Below are positions 10,133 to 22,100 of a stretch of DNA of 41,869 nt, one piece after another; within the stretch, counting starts at the first letter, position 1, and every line of letters starts with the position of its first letter. The notes beneath the pieces were generated by a model. The model was not told the origin of the DNA. It made no database searches and saw only the letters and a list, made by a program, of their open reading frames with translations. The translations under genes and the position numbers were made by a program. The stretch spans positions 292,936 to 334,804 of the forward strand of contig ML977025.1 in assembly GCA_010015675.1 (NCBI GenBank), given 5' to 3'. This DNA is from Byssothecium circinans. Lineage: Eukaryota > Ascomycota > Dothideomycetes > Pleosporales > Massarinaceae.

Positions 10133-11091
10133 ATGTCGAACGCCTCCTATGAAAGCTTTATCAAGTCTCAAACTGAGCAAAGATACCCACCTTTTGCGGA
10201 GCAGCTCGCTGCGTTGGAAACTCTCTTTTCCGATCCAAGTGTCCCGATTTCCGAAATCGCAAAGAAAGCCGCCGACCCTCTTGTCGTAGCGTACAAAAAT
10301 GCTCCAAATGGCAGTGGACCTGATGTAGCAAAAGCGGCACGCATAATGCACGCTCTGAACATCGCAGTCAGAGAGCTTACCGAATACAACGACAAGCTGG
10401 TGGAGTTGGTCTACGAGATGCACAATATGCCTGGTGAAGAAGAAGCCGGCGTAGTCCTTGGGTACTTCAACTCAGAATGGATAGAATTTGGCTCCGACTG
10501 CAAGTTGTTCCCTCGACCGTCGTAACGATATGGTGACTAACTTGGATTGTAGTTAAATACGCCAGAGAATCAGATCCAGACCGCAATGCCAAACTACAGG
10601 CGTGGATAAACATGAACTCCTTCTGCGCGAAGTTATCCCTCAAACGAGACCCCAAAGTCGATAGGCGATGGGACTCTGACTGGATCTTTCGGACCGCTCT
10701 TGAGAAGACGCCATGGGACAACAAGGACAATTCGGACCTCCTCGAAAACGTGGATCTGGAACTAGAGAACCAAAGGGCTGAGTACGAGTATCAGCTCGAG
10801 CAGCGCGACATTAAGTCACTGAACTTCTGGATCCCAGGCGCTGCTGTCTGGATCAAGATCGATGGTAAAGGAATTTACGAAATGGCGGGGAAAATGTCCC
10901 GCGAATACGACTGGGATAAGACGAATTGGAAAGGTCCGAAAGGCTGGTCGAAGGAAAGATTTGGTTACTGGAGAGAGAGGTTTGCATGGGTCAGCACGGT
11001 TGAGACCCTTGAAAGGAGGACCAAAGTGGATGCGAGAGAAGCCGCAAACATCATGAAGGACATTGAAGAGAACGCCGCCAAGGGTTCCTAA
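10133..11091 (+). CDS. DUF3632-like protein
   Basis: Two exons, best modelled as 10133-10521 and 10566-11091 (304 aa). The 44-nt intron has a GTAACG donor, a GACTAAC branch site and a CCAG acceptor. A donor 18 nt upstream (after 10503) also keeps the frame and would give 298 aa. The start ATG at 10133 follows a CA-rich leader. The arrangement of an acidic N-terminal helical part with W-I-E-F near the intron, then AWINMNSFCAKL and a long charged C-terminal half, resembles fungal DUF3632 proteins. These are common in Pezizomycotina and of unknown function. There is no signal peptide or membrane segment. Family assignment is by general resemblance only. Confidence 0.6.
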
Positions 11092-12063
11092 CCAAACCGA
11101 TAAGCCACGGTCTGCTTAGGGCTAGTCTCTATCTGTTTGTAATCACCGTGCATTAGATTTCTTTTTATTTTGCGTAGATAGACATTGAGCAACTGTTTCC
11201 GTCGTACAAGTTTGTTCCCGTCTGATGATAATCAGTGATGCAGTTTAGTGGGCGCATATTGAAGTCTATGGTTTACGGAAAAACACTTGAATTCAGGCGT
11301 ACTGGCTGCGGCATCATAGGTGGACTCGCCACTTCAATGTTTGCGTACAGGCAGGAAGTTTAGTGAACTATTGGAAAAGACCAATCGACTATGGCTCGTC
11401 ACACGCAAACAAGATTCTTGAATTAAGTCGTAACAACAACTGTCTCAAAGCATTCTACGGGCGTTGATGTGTCGGAATACACTGCTAACGAAAATCATTA
11501 GTACCATAGTGAGCTTTGTCTGATTGGTCGTCTTCAGCATATCCCGTACGACAAATATTTTTAGGCAACCAAAAATAAGCTAGAAGTGGCCCCGAATTAT
11601 GATAGTCTATAGAATATCAGTCCGTGCTCCTACCGGCTTACTCCTTCTTCGTGGCTATGACGAAACATTGGCCCCATAGTAGGGATTTTGAAGTGTGCTT
11701 CTCTGTATGCTTGTCACATCTAAGCCTTGCGCATATCCTTCTCTAAAATTAGTAAAGGATCTCAAGCTATCAATCCTTTGGTATGCAATGGATCATGAGG
11801 ATCCACACGGCTGACTCGAATCCGCCGATGAGCCTCGTGCGAGGGCTGAGATCTGCCTTGTTTTGAACAATGTGGAATCCAACGGAAGAGAAACAGTCCC
11901 GAAAAGTGTCTGTAAAGCATATAAAAGGGAAGGGAACCTACTCTCTCGAAAATCATCATCCAACCACTACAATCCACAACAACTCTTCCACTTCACTTCC
12001 ACTTCACTTCCGCTTCACTTTCACTTCCACAAGATCTTCCAACACTACCGTCAACTCTTCAAA
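11092..12063. other. Intergenic region ending in the promoter of the small secreted protein gene
   Basis: No gene was recognised between 11092 and about 11900. The last 150 bp hold a TATA box (11920-11926) and a long CT-rich leader (about 11950-12060) with repeated CACTTCC units, typical of highly expressed fungal genes. Confidence 0.5.
11920..11926 (+). promoter_or_regulatory. TATA box of small secreted protein gene
   Basis: TATAAAA lies in a GC-rich context about 140 bp before the ATG at 12064 and is followed by a pyrimidine-rich transcribed leader. Confidence 0.6.
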
Positions 12064-12500
12064 ATGCAGTTCACCACCTCCATCCTCGCTCTTGCCAGCG
12101 CATTCGCCATGTCTGTCTCAGCAGCTCCCGCAGCCCAGTCCCTCAACCCCGAGATCATCGCCCGTGCAAACGCCAAACTTAACCAGTATCCCAACGCCGA
12201 CTGGTAAGCAATTCCCCGGCCATCCCCTACCATCTCTACTCACAGTCTCCCAGCAAGGATAACAACGGGGGCAACGCCCCAACCTACCACGCCTCACCCC
12301 CCGCCCGCAAGTGCTACAACATTGATAGCACCACCTTATCTTTCTACTTCGGCCTTGGACCACTTAGTCAGACTTGGGCGTACGCCGAGGCTGGCTGTGG
12401 CGGCCTGTCGATGAACTTGGGTGGCAACGGCGGCTGCCAGGCTGTCGAGGCCAACTTCAGCGATCGCTTCGGCACTATCCGCTCTGTCATGATGGACTAA
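12064..12500 (+). CDS. Small secreted cysteine-containing protein (candidate effector)
   Basis: Two exons, 12064-12203 and 12254-12500, give 128 aa. The 50-nt intron has a GTAAGC donor and a CCCAG acceptor and splits a Cys codon (TG/C). The protein has a strong signal peptide (MQFTTSILALASAFAMSVSA, cleavage near residue 20). The mature chain of about 108 residues is glycine- and alanine-rich with four cysteines (47, 67, 95, 108), enough for two disulfides. No domain was recognised. Size, secretion signal, even cysteine number, a strong TATA/CT-rich promoter and location beside transposon relics are the usual profile of a candidate effector or secreted surface protein. Nothing in the sequence proves a host target. 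Confidence 0.8.
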
Positions 12501-13914
12501 ACTCTTCCTACCTTTCGCCATCACTTTGTTTACTCTGGAGCTTGAGGTTGATGCTACTGTGATTCTTATTTTTGGTTTTGAGGCGCTCGTTTTGGGGGCA
12601 GGAAGTAGTTTAGACAGTCATTTGTTGCAATAAAGCTCTTCATTGCTACGATCGCGACGTTCTGCAGATACTAGTGATGGCTTAGTTTTGGGCGCGTTTT
12701 GGTCTTTCGTTTCATTGGAGGGCATGATAACACAGCTGAAGATATTACGATGAGAATATACTAGATAGTAGGATTCTTAAGTTAATAAGGGTACTCTACC
12801 CGATCCTAGGCGAGCAGTCATTTTATGGCGACAACAACGACGCGGGGCGCGATGTATTTGCGCATAATAAAAAGCTGTAGATTAGAGGCCCAGGACTAGC
12901 ATGCTTCGGATGCACTAGGGTGAAGAGTGGCATGTGAACGGGTAATTCAGAGGGTTCGAAAAGGTAATACTAGCGAGTTGAACGAGTGTGATAAGCCATG
13001 TGTTACACTGAATAGCCTTTACCTATTTGAATGGAGTGTTGTGATGCGAGCAATGCACCACACGAGACTGTTTCTAGTGTAAAGTTCATCAACGAGACTC
13101 CGTTAGATAGATATCGGAAGTCGACATGCGCTTCGCTCGCCACCTCTTCGAAACCCCCATTTAGACTCTCAAAGCATCCGCAGTACCTTCCCCTTCATTA
13201 TCGGTATTGCTGAAGTCTAGTTTACACAGCTTTACATTAGCACTTAATCCGTCTTCAGTGTTGACAGACCCCAGAGTCATTTTATCTAGAGACTCATTAT
13301 ACCGATACACCGGTCTGGCCTCCTGTTCGTCCAGTTGCCGTGTTTCGATAGCTAGATACTCCCATCCATACGGGCGATTTGTGGAATGTCGCGGATGGAA
13401 TGCAAGTGGACAGTTTGTACCTTGCTATCCTCGCCTCTCTGAGCACTGATCCGTTCGCTCAGTAGACCATGGAAAGCTACTCTTGCGAGGAAGAGTCCCC
13501 GACTATTTGACTTTGATCCGCACTGTCTCGAGATCAGTAATGCTTTTGAAAGCCTCGGCTTTGTCAATGCCAGGATCCCTAAACCCCCATGCTGGGATCT
13601 GCATTGACCATCCGTTGTCAGGTCAGGTGGAGCATTTTGGCCCCATTATTCCTTGATGACACTAGAGTACACTAAAGCCGAAATGCCATGTCTATTATTC
13701 AGGTTCGTTCTTTTCATCAGCGTCGCCACTTCGCTCGCGGGTTGTTCTTGAGCTTGAAGCATACACTCATCATTCAGCGTACGAAAGTAAATGGATCATC
13801 GGAACATCAAACACCATGGGCATGATTCTAGTAAAAGGGCTTAACGTACGCTAGGCTCACACACAAATTTCGATTGCGCATCAGCTAACACCTCTCTAGG
13901 CCGCAGCAGGTACC
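12501..13914. other. Long region without a supported gene
   Basis: About 1.4 kb holding the 3' UTR of the secreted protein gene (to about 12650) and then sequence without a long frame, domain or splice pattern. Short frames at 13031-13449 are not supported. It may contain old degraded repeats, but none is recognisable. Confidence 0.4.
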
Positions 13915-13987
13915 ATGACTACAGTAGCTGGCCTGCCTACTGTAAGTCGCATCATTCACTGGCGCAAGACCTGCAAGCCCCTCCAGG

Positions 13988-14174
13988 TGTCACGACCTTT
14001 GGCCCAGCGGGGCTGGACCGGGGTCAGGTGACCTGTAGATATATCCTCCGGGGGGATCGCTCCCAGGTGGGGTAGCGATTCGTCTCATCAACCATCGAAT
14101 GCTACTATTCATTCAACGTGTTGCGATCCGATCCTCTGAACCCTCTTCGTTGTCTAATTACATCAATCCTGACA
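13988..14174. mobile_element. Solo LTR of a Ty3/gypsy-type retrotransposon
   Basis: A 187-bp unit starts TGTCACGACC and ends AATCCTGACA, so it has TGTCA/TGACA terminal inverted repeats. It is flanked by near-identical 5-bp sites (CCAGG at 13983-13987, CCGGG at 14175-14179; one G/A difference). Start and end signature, length and target-site size fit a solo LTR left by recombination. It lies about 280 bp upstream of the recognisable part of a decayed NmrA-like gene. Confidence 0.7.
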
Positions 14175-14451
14175 CCGGGACGACTGGTTCGGCACCCTCG
14201 CGCTCGTATTTCTTGGAGCTGTCATAATTATGGTATATTCGAGACCTACGCTTCGATCGAATCCGATGCGATACTCTCCACAGCAAGAGGACCCGGCGAT
14301 CGGCCACCGACTCCGGTTGAAGCTGTCCGTGACATGAAGCTCAACATCGTCGATATCCTTTTGTCCTTCTGCACATTAAGATTCCGTTCGCAAACGTGGG
14401 CTTGACGAAAAAAGCGTAGCGCTAGATAATCCATCAAGTCGTACAGGTAAG

Positions 14452-15562
14452 TTGTGCCACGACAGCGAAGGAGCTGACCATGTTGGCGCCACCATTTTAC
14501 CGCACAAGCCAGGCCGTATGCGTGAAATGGTCAAGACACTCAGTAAGGCTGGCGCTGACACCATCCGTCTGGTTCCGCCGGCTCACGAAGAGAAGTTCGA
14601 CATCTGCGTAGAGCTCGTCAATGCGGCAAAGAAGGCGAACGTTCAGAACGTCTTGTTGATCAACTCGGTTGGCTGTGGCCTTGCGGAGCGCGACAAGCAG
14701 CCACGTCTGCGGGAGTTTGTAGACATCAAGACGTTGGTTTTCTCTGCGAAGGGTGATTCTAGCACCAGCACTGGTCATTCTCCTTGCGTCATCCGGTAAG
14801 TTGCCTTGTTTCAAAAAAAGTTACCTCATCGTGTTACGGATCATGGCTAATCATCATTTAGGGCCGGATTCTGTGCGGAAAACTTGCTTCTCTACTCGCC
14901 GCGGGCTAGGAATGATGGCACCGTTCCATCCCAAGTCGATCAAGATCACAAGTTTGCTCCCGTCGCCCTTGGAGTGAGTCCAGGTCCTTTAGATCTGCAG
15001 CTTCCTTTGGTGTTTGGACCAAGCCTGACCCCGGTCCAGGATGTCGCTCTGCTTGCTGCACACGTTCTTTCTAGAAAGGGCCAGCATGGGTTCGATGACA
15101 AGCACCGTGGCCAGCTAATGGTGTTGACGGGCCCAATACTCGCAACTGCTGCCAGCAAGGCGCTTGACATGGAGATGACGTTTGAGGATATTTCAGAATA
15201 AGCAGCGCCAAACTATTCAATGATGATGTCACTGGTGCGACGCGCGCAAAACGCTCCGCTGGGAACACATTCTCGCAACCAGAATTGAGTTGAATCTACA
15301 CGGCGTGGAAACTAACTTGCAAGTAGGGCCAAAGCCAAAAAGGTCCTACAAACCCAATCCTCCAGTGATGAGTCTGAAAAGCAGTGTCTTCTCGAGTACT
15401 ATAGCCCGGTTCCCGAGCGCAAGACCAACTACAACTCAACGACTGCTTTTGTCAACGTCATGGGCCAGCATCCTCAGGAGGGTTGAGTTCTTCAAGGTCT
15501 ACACTGAGGAGTTCAAGCCAATGCCCGCTCGCAAGAAGCGCAAGACCGAGACCGGAAGCTAA
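14452..15562 (+). pseudogene. NmrA-like NAD(P)-binding protein, decayed
   Basis: Three exon-like pieces join in frame: 14452-14795, 14862-14973 and 15040-15201, with introns of 66 and 66 nt (GTAAGT...TTTAG and GTGAGT...CCAG). They encode KTLSKAGADTIRLVPPAHEE, NVLLINSVGCGLAERDKQPR, PCVIRAGFCAENLLLY, KFAPVALG/DVALLAAHVL and KHRGQLMVLTGP, typical of the central and C-terminal part of NmrA/HSCARG-like proteins. The glycine-rich N-terminal NAD(P) loop cannot be found upstream, where the solo LTR sits. A stop (15199-15201) falls early. About 130 bp later the expected C-terminus resumes (ESEKQCLLEYYS, then KTNYNSTTAF) and shifts frame near 15480 before FFKVYTEEFKP. These lesions together indicate a pseudogene. 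A possible first exon at 13915-13941 was not accepted. Confidence 0.7.
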
Positions 15563-16344
15563 GTGATCGCTCAGTGTGCTGCCACTCCGGGAACGTACCA
15601 CTTAATGCGGCTATGGGATGGTTTTGGTTAGCAGGTTAGGGATCTGGAAGGAGAATACCTCCTGTGGGCCTGAGATTTGTAGCCATGTCGGAATGGCGCT
15701 CCAGTCCTTGCATTCTTCAACCACCGTTAGCTAGAGAGGCGTAAGGAATATTCCAATCCCGGTCTTTGTGTGATGCCGTTCAATATCGTCTTGTGCATAT
15801 GAAGCTATTAACGGCAAAATGTCCATCTACCACTCTCCCCGTGGTCTTTGGTAATGTCATGCATCCGTGATGGTACACATGGCCGCAAGCTTGTGCGGAG
15901 TGGTTGGTGCACGGCCCCTAAACATAGGTGGTGTTGACGTGCAGGAGTGGGGCGAGGTGCGGGGAGAGCGGGAGAGGAAGGCGGGCGTCATTATCTTCAC
16001 CAATAGAATCGCGGCAAGCCGCTGTACAACAAGATGGCGCACCATTATTTACGTCTCTCAGGTACAGCTGTTCCTCAGGGTGTATGACGATCCAGTTAAA
16101 GCCGCAAATTGCTAAACAACCGCCTTACGCTCATTGGTCAGACGTCATCACATCCCTCATCACATGAAATCACCTGACGTCGCGATGTCGTCGTGCGCGT
16201 CGCCCAGATGCTTCGAATGACCACTGAACTCCAGGCCTCTGCGTCAGGAATGCATCAGTATGACCATGACTCGGCAGTGGTTCGATGCCCTTTCTAACGT
16301 ACTGACCGGACACTCCATAAGTGTCCCTTCAGTTTCCCAGAATC
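15563..16344. other. Intergenic region upstream of catalase
   Basis: No gene is supported over 780 bp. Two overlapping short frames at 15867-16167 look accidental. The last 210 bp contain CCAAT-type and ACGTC-core sites described separately. Confidence 0.45.
16133..16181. promoter_or_regulatory. CCAAT box and CRE-like bZIP sites upstream of catalase
   Basis: An inverted CCAAT box (ATTGG, 16133-16137) is followed by GACGTCA (16141-16147) and TGACGTC (16175-16181), about 165-210 bp before the catalase ATG. ACGTC cores are the binding sites of ATF/CREB-type bZIP factors, which control catalase genes in other fungi under oxidative or osmotic stress. Use of these sites here is inference. Confidence 0.45.
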
Positions 16345-18567
16345 ATGGACATTCCGTCCAACCTCCCTTCCAAACTCACTGAAGAAATATTCCCGCAGCT
16401 TCGAGAAGCGACAAGCTCTCTGAAATCAGCAATGGCACCTTCCAGCACCGGAGCTAATACCAATCAGAACGATCCGCTTCAGCATCCACTGCAAGCCACG
16501 GCCATGGCTATTGGAGCAGAGGCTCAAGGCGAGCGCCGCGCACCTCGCATCAGCCACATGCAGAGCTCCAACGAAGGACCTGCGGACATCATCGGGAAAG
16601 TATCTGGGGCGGTGCAAGGCGGTAAGCGAGAGGATGATGGGCCGTACTTTACCAATAACGAAGGGATTCCATTCCCGGACCCGTGAGTAAAGAGGACTGT
16701 TGAAGACATTGAAGGAGCTGACGATGTGACAGGGAGCACAGTAGAACAGTTGGAGGCCTTCCACTAGCGAGCGATGTGTTCTTGTTCCAGTCAGTAGGCG
16801 TTGTCTGAGGAATTCCGTCCGGTACTCTAACGTGGAACGTGACAGGAAGCAACAACATTTCAATCGGTCAAAGAACCTTGAGCGTATGTGACCGCCATGG
16901 CGTGTCCAAGCCTCCCACGTCAGTAGCTAATTGAACCCTTCTCAGGAATGGTACACCCATGTGGATCTGGCGCTTTCGGGTACTTTGAATGCACAAAGGA
17001 TGTCACCGCACTTACGGTATTGCCCCTCTCGAGGAAGACTCACGCCAACAGAAGGATCAGATCGCTGACTGATAGGCTGCAACACATTAGAAAGCGAACT
17101 TCTTGTCAAGCGTAGGAGGAAAGACTCCTGTGTTTGTTCGCTTCTCAACCGTAACCGTTGGACGTGAGTTCCCTGACGAAGCTCGTAACCCCCGTGGGTT
17201 CGCGATAAAGTTCTACACCATGGAAGGCAACTACGATATTGTGGGCCTGAACTTTGTGAGTGGACTGCATTTATGCTATTAGATCTTTGGCTGATGTACA
17301 CAGCCTGTCTTCTTCTGTCGAGACCCCATTCAAGGCCCGGATGTTATCCGCTCGCAATCCCGCAATCCCAGCAATTTCCTTCTGGATTATGATGCACTTT
17401 TTGATCTATTGGCCAACACTCCGGAAGGCAACCACGCAGGTCTCATGTTCTTCAGTGACCATGGCACACCGCAAGGATGGCGATTCAACCATGGTTATGG
17501 CTGCCACACCTTCAAGTGGGTTAATAAAGACGGCAATTTCGTCTATATCAAGTACCACTTTATCGCCAACCACGGTCAGAGGCAGTTTACCCAACCCGAG
17601 GCCACTAAAATGTGCGGTGAGGATCCTGACTACTCGAAGCGCGATCTTTGGGAAGCAATCGAAAGAGGCGAGGAGATCACATGGACGGCAAACGTGCAGG
17701 TCATGCAACCTGAGGATGCTGATCCCGAGAAACTTGGGTTCGACGCTTTCGATGTTACAAAGGTCTGGCCTAGGAAGCAGTTCCCCATGCAAGAATTCGG
17801 CCGACTGGTCCTCAACAAGAACCCGGAGAACTTTCATCGAGATGTCGAGCAAGCTGCCTTCTCCCCTGGTAGCATGGTCCCAGGCATTGAAGACTCTCCA
17901 GATCCTCTTCTACAGTTCCGCATGTTCTTCTACCGGGATGCGCAATACCACCGCATCGGCGTTAACTTGCATCAAGTGCCTGTTAATTGTCCTTTCATGG
18001 CCAAATCATACGCTTCGCTGAATTTCGACGGTCAGATGCGAGTTGACGCGAATCACGCTGGCAACAAGCAATATGCACCCAACAGCTTCGCCCATAAATT
18101 CCGGCCGGATACAGCAGAGGCACCATATCAAGTCAACGACAACATCGCCAGCCGGAAGAGCCACTACTGGCATGAAGGCAAGAAGAATGAGTACGATCAG
18201 CCAAAAGAGCTCTGGACCAGAGTGATGAGTGAGAAAGAGAAAAAGAACACTTGCACAAATACGGCGAACATGCTGAAGTTTGTCAAGTATCCGGAGATAC
18301 AGGTAATTATGACTCCTCGTTGACGTGAGGAAGAAAAGATTTGCACTCACAAAAACACAGAAGAAGTACCTTGCTCAGGTGTACAATATCTCGTCTGACT
18401 ATGCGCAAGGCGTGTATGACCTCCTACCGAAGAAGGAGTTTGAGTTCAGCGAAGTGCAAAAGCTGGCCGAAGATGCGCACGTTTGGTATAAAGAGGGGAA
18501 GTTCAGACCCAGTCAAGGTGAAAGGCTCACTGGATATGCGCCACCGACGCACATTTATAACGTCTAG
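16345..18567 (+). CDS. Monofunctional heme catalase
   Basis: Seven exons: 16345-16682, 16733-16789, 16846-16883, 16946-17016, 17091-17255, 17304-18302 and 18361-18567, giving 624 aa in one continuous frame. All introns are 48-74 nt with GT/AG ends. It converts hydrogen peroxide to water and oxygen. Catalytic features are present: distal His ([11 protein letters not shown], about residue 148), distal Asn ([10 protein letters not shown], about 222), [11 protein letters not shown], and the proximal heme-ligand motif [16 protein letters not shown] (Tyr about 433). The core has small-subunit length. An extra hydrophilic N-terminal stretch of roughly 100 residues precedes [15 protein letters not shown], with no signal peptide. 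The C-terminus (HIYNV) is not a PTS1 signal, so a cytosolic enzyme is most likely. Start at the first in-frame ATG; a later ATG within exon 1 is possible. All key residues are intact. Confidence 0.93.
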
Positions 18568-19169
18568 AATGTTAGGAAGGTGGGCCTTCTGGTGTAGTCC
18601 GTACTGGAGTGTCTGAAGTCAGTCTCTGTCTATGTATTGAGTGCTCTATGGATTGAATGCTCTACGGATTGAATGCTTTATGGATTGAATGCTCTATGTA
18701 TTGAATGCGGTTGGTATCTTGTATGAAGGATCTTATTACCGTTCGCAGAAGTCAGTAAGTTTCATAGTAATGTAAAATCCATGGCTGCAAAGTATGATAA
18801 GCCTGTACTCCCGTGGAGCCTTCTCCTTCGTCTCCCTATTAAAGATTAGTGTAAGCTATTTACGGCCCGTATCGTCGTTTATTACACCCACTGGGTGATT
18901 AGGCGGGGAAGCACTTCCGCTCCTTATGCTCAAAATCCTGCAGCCGTCTTGAATCTGTCCAGATACGGGTTGATAGGTGAGGCATGTTGGCAGTTAATGT
19001 TACGCCGGCGCAAATGCATATAATTATCCTTTGCTATCTTTAATTATTACCTATAGTTAAGCATCGTATCTGACACATATATTCATACTTATATAACTAT
19101 CCTAGTTAAATAATCTCATTGACATACATCAAGACTACATTCCCTAACACCGCCATTCCAAAAAGCAAA
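18568..19169. other. Intergenic region between convergent genes
   Basis: About 600 bp between the catalase stop and the stop of the minus-strand 1266-aa gene. It contains a 16-bp minisatellite (18637-18708) and an AT-rich stretch near 19010-19115. No gene is seen. Confidence 0.5.
18637..18708. repeat. 16-bp minisatellite, about 4.5 copies
   Basis: Units resembling TTGAATGCTCTATGGA repeat at 18637, 18653, 18669, 18685 and 18701 (last one partial), with one or two substitutions each. It lies in the 3' flank of the catalase gene and may be transcribed in its 3' UTR. Confidence 0.8.
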
Positions 19170-22100
19170 TTAAATGACGTTCCCCTCTGGATCTTTGTCT
19201 CCAGTATCCACCTTCAGCGCCACGCACCAGCTCCACTCATCCGTCCTATCATCCCCATACTGCTCCGACATCCTGATCAAGCACCGCCCACGCGGCATCT
19301 GCGCGTTCTGCGGAGTCCCGCTCGCGTCCTTGCCCTGCGCCACCAGTGCGGTCGACGAGGTGTCGATAGTCTGCACGAGCGGCAGCTGGGCGAGTCGGAC
19401 GCTAACCTCGGATGTCTTGCCATCAGCGAGCAACATCGTAGTGCCGTCCGCGCGACTGGAAACAGGGGCGATGCGGATGATCAGCACGGCGAGGCTGTCC
19501 CAGCTGGGGCTGCCGATGGAGCTGGCGGGCCCGTTCTCGACAGTGGGGACGAAGCGCGCGTTACTACACATGCGGATGCCAGCGCCTGAGTAGTCGCCGG
19601 CGACGAGGAGCGGCTCGCGAAAGTCGTCTTGGTCAGGGTTGGTGCCGGTGATGGAGACGGGGACTTCGATCGTGAGGGACTGGAGTTTGAGGTCGGTCTT
19701 GTCGTTGCTGCGGCGGCGGATCGCGAAGATTAGATCGAAGACGGACTGGGTCTTGGTGGGGATGTAGTCGAGAGGGGAGTAGACGTAATTGATCAAGTGG
19801 CCGTTGGGATCGGGGTTGGGCCGTTGGGGAGCTGGACGGTAGTCAGGATGCACCAACAATTCGAACGCTGGGTTCGAGGAGTTGATGAAGGGATCTGCGA
19901 GCGTCGTCGGTGCCAGAAACCTGACATCCGCGACGGGAGAGGTTTTGGTGAGGACGGCCCTCATAGTGTTTAAAAGGGTCTTGGGGGCCAAAGTGACCTT
20001 AGTGGACGGATTGTGTGGAGCGGTTTTTATATCATCTTTGGGGATGACTTTAGGGCCGGTATTTATGTTGACATTCTTTACCAAGGCTTGAACTTTGACT
20101 CTTGATACAGACGGGATGAACGGTGTGTGAGTGAGCCCTCCAATCCAGAGTTTACGAGTCCAGGAGGGGAAAGGAGGGTTGCTTGGCTTTGGAGCTACGC
20201 CCTTAATTTCAAGTTGAACTAGTACGATTAGCTATGAAATGTTGTCTCCTGGGAATACTCACAAGAATGATCATTGAGCTCGAGGCCGAGCTCGCAGGAG
20301 TTGGGCACTGTATCGTTATATGGTGGGTTATTCTTGTAGATCGGATCCTTACCCCACGCCACCAACTTGTCATTCGCAGCTTGTGCAATCTTTACGGGAG
20401 AAATGCAGCGAGTTTCTAGGTCATAGAAGCTTGTCTGATCGGTGACTTGATATTGTGGCTTCAACTCCCGCCACATTAGGGCCTCATCCGCATCTATTGG
20501 CGCAGAATCTCCTGGGTCATGTACGGTAAGCGAGGGCGCCTGATTGTCGTCGGTGTAGAGCCGCGTGAACACAAGTTTTGTCTGGAAGGCCTTGACGAGG
20601 CGCGTTTCAAGATCATACGTTAGGGCGCCTTCAATGGCAAATCGCTGCTGATGCGAAGGCTGGGCAAACTTGATGACGCAAATTTCCTCAGGCAAACAGT
20701 CGACCAGACTCAGAATGGTGAACTCGTCCATCTTAGTATGCTGCACTAACGGGTCCCGGTCGGGGTCCTCGATCCATGTCTTGTTGCCCTGGCTATCAGT
20801 TTGCTGCTTCCAACATGTGACGGTAAGTCTGAGATCTGGAGTCGACTTGACAACGGCAGACCGCAGGATGAAACCATAACGAGGAACCGGTGGAGTTATT
20901 TTCGTCTTCCCAACCGGTGTGCCAAGGTAGTGGTTGAACACAGCCTTGATGCGGAGGCGGGTATAGTCGAATTTTGGTTCAAGGTGGTTGGCGCAGCTGA
21001 GCGCCCCATCAATGAAAGCGTCGATCCAGGCATGGTCAATGTAGAAGTAACGTAGCGCCTCGGGGTGGAAGCTGGGCTGGTCTTTTGGGTGGTCATCTGC
21101 ATTGTGGCTCTGCAGATGGCTCGGCTCGGGGAAGAGAACATGGGCTGGGATCGCGGCAAGATACATGACGTTGTGGATCCAGTTCAGTATAACTTCCCAG
21201 TCGCTGCTGTTACCGCCAGCACCGTCGAATCCGTTGTACATGGCACCACCAGCGCTGGCGTAGTGGTCGACTGCCTTGTCAATGGCATCGCGAAAGGTGG
21301 TCGTGAGGTCTGGGTCGTCCATGGATGTAAGGACTGTCTTTGTCACCGGCTTGTTGATTCTTGATACGGGCCTGCTGAAATCAGCACCTGCAATAGCCTT
21401 TCCGATTTTGATTACTGAATGAGCATTCTGTAGCACCGACGTGCTCGACTGGACATCGTTGGCGCTCATGCGAGTGGCTGAGGCGGCGTCCGCCCAAACT
21501 GTACTTCTAAAGCGCATGAGTGCCGCGTTAAACACCGAGTCCGATATGGCCATGAGCTTTCCAAGAGACCACGCCGAGGAGTAGGTAACGTCCATGATAC
21601 CGATTGATTTGTCAAAGACTGCATAGTCTTTTCCCGTCATTGACAGCGATGGCCATTGCCGCGCGGGCTTGTCCAAGTTTGTGGCTTCTGGAACTTCCTG
21701 CGGAAGCATGGGAACCAACGGCCCTCTGTTGAAAGCGACGCTCTCTTCTCCAGTGGGTGTTCGCCACCGAGCCAATGTGTATCCAGAGTTCAGTCGTTGA
21801 TACAGTGCGTCGCTGACAGCGCCATCTACGGTCGTTTTATCGGCAGATTTGTCAAGGAGGGCTTTCAATGTTTGCTTCGGAGGCCTCAACGGCTGCGCAG
21901 AGTCCGCAAGCGTGATCATAGTCTGCTCAAAGTTGATTGCGTCGGGAATGCAGGTGTATGTCCAGGCGAACAAGGAAACCAAACCGATGCGGTCGGAGTT
22001 GGAGTTTAAAAAGTAGGATGATTTTGTGTTGGTGAACGTTGCGTCGAGGTGCTCCAACGAAACGAGGTGCACGATGTGCGTCGAAGGGGCAATCTCCTTC

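Noticed and set aside
13915..13941. Short exon ATG...GTAAGT as first exon of the NmrA-like gene
   Set aside because: The nine codons end in a good donor, but no following exon with the expected glycine-rich loop can be found.
16426..16863. 145-codon minus-strand frame
   Set aside because: Antisense to catalase exons 1-3.
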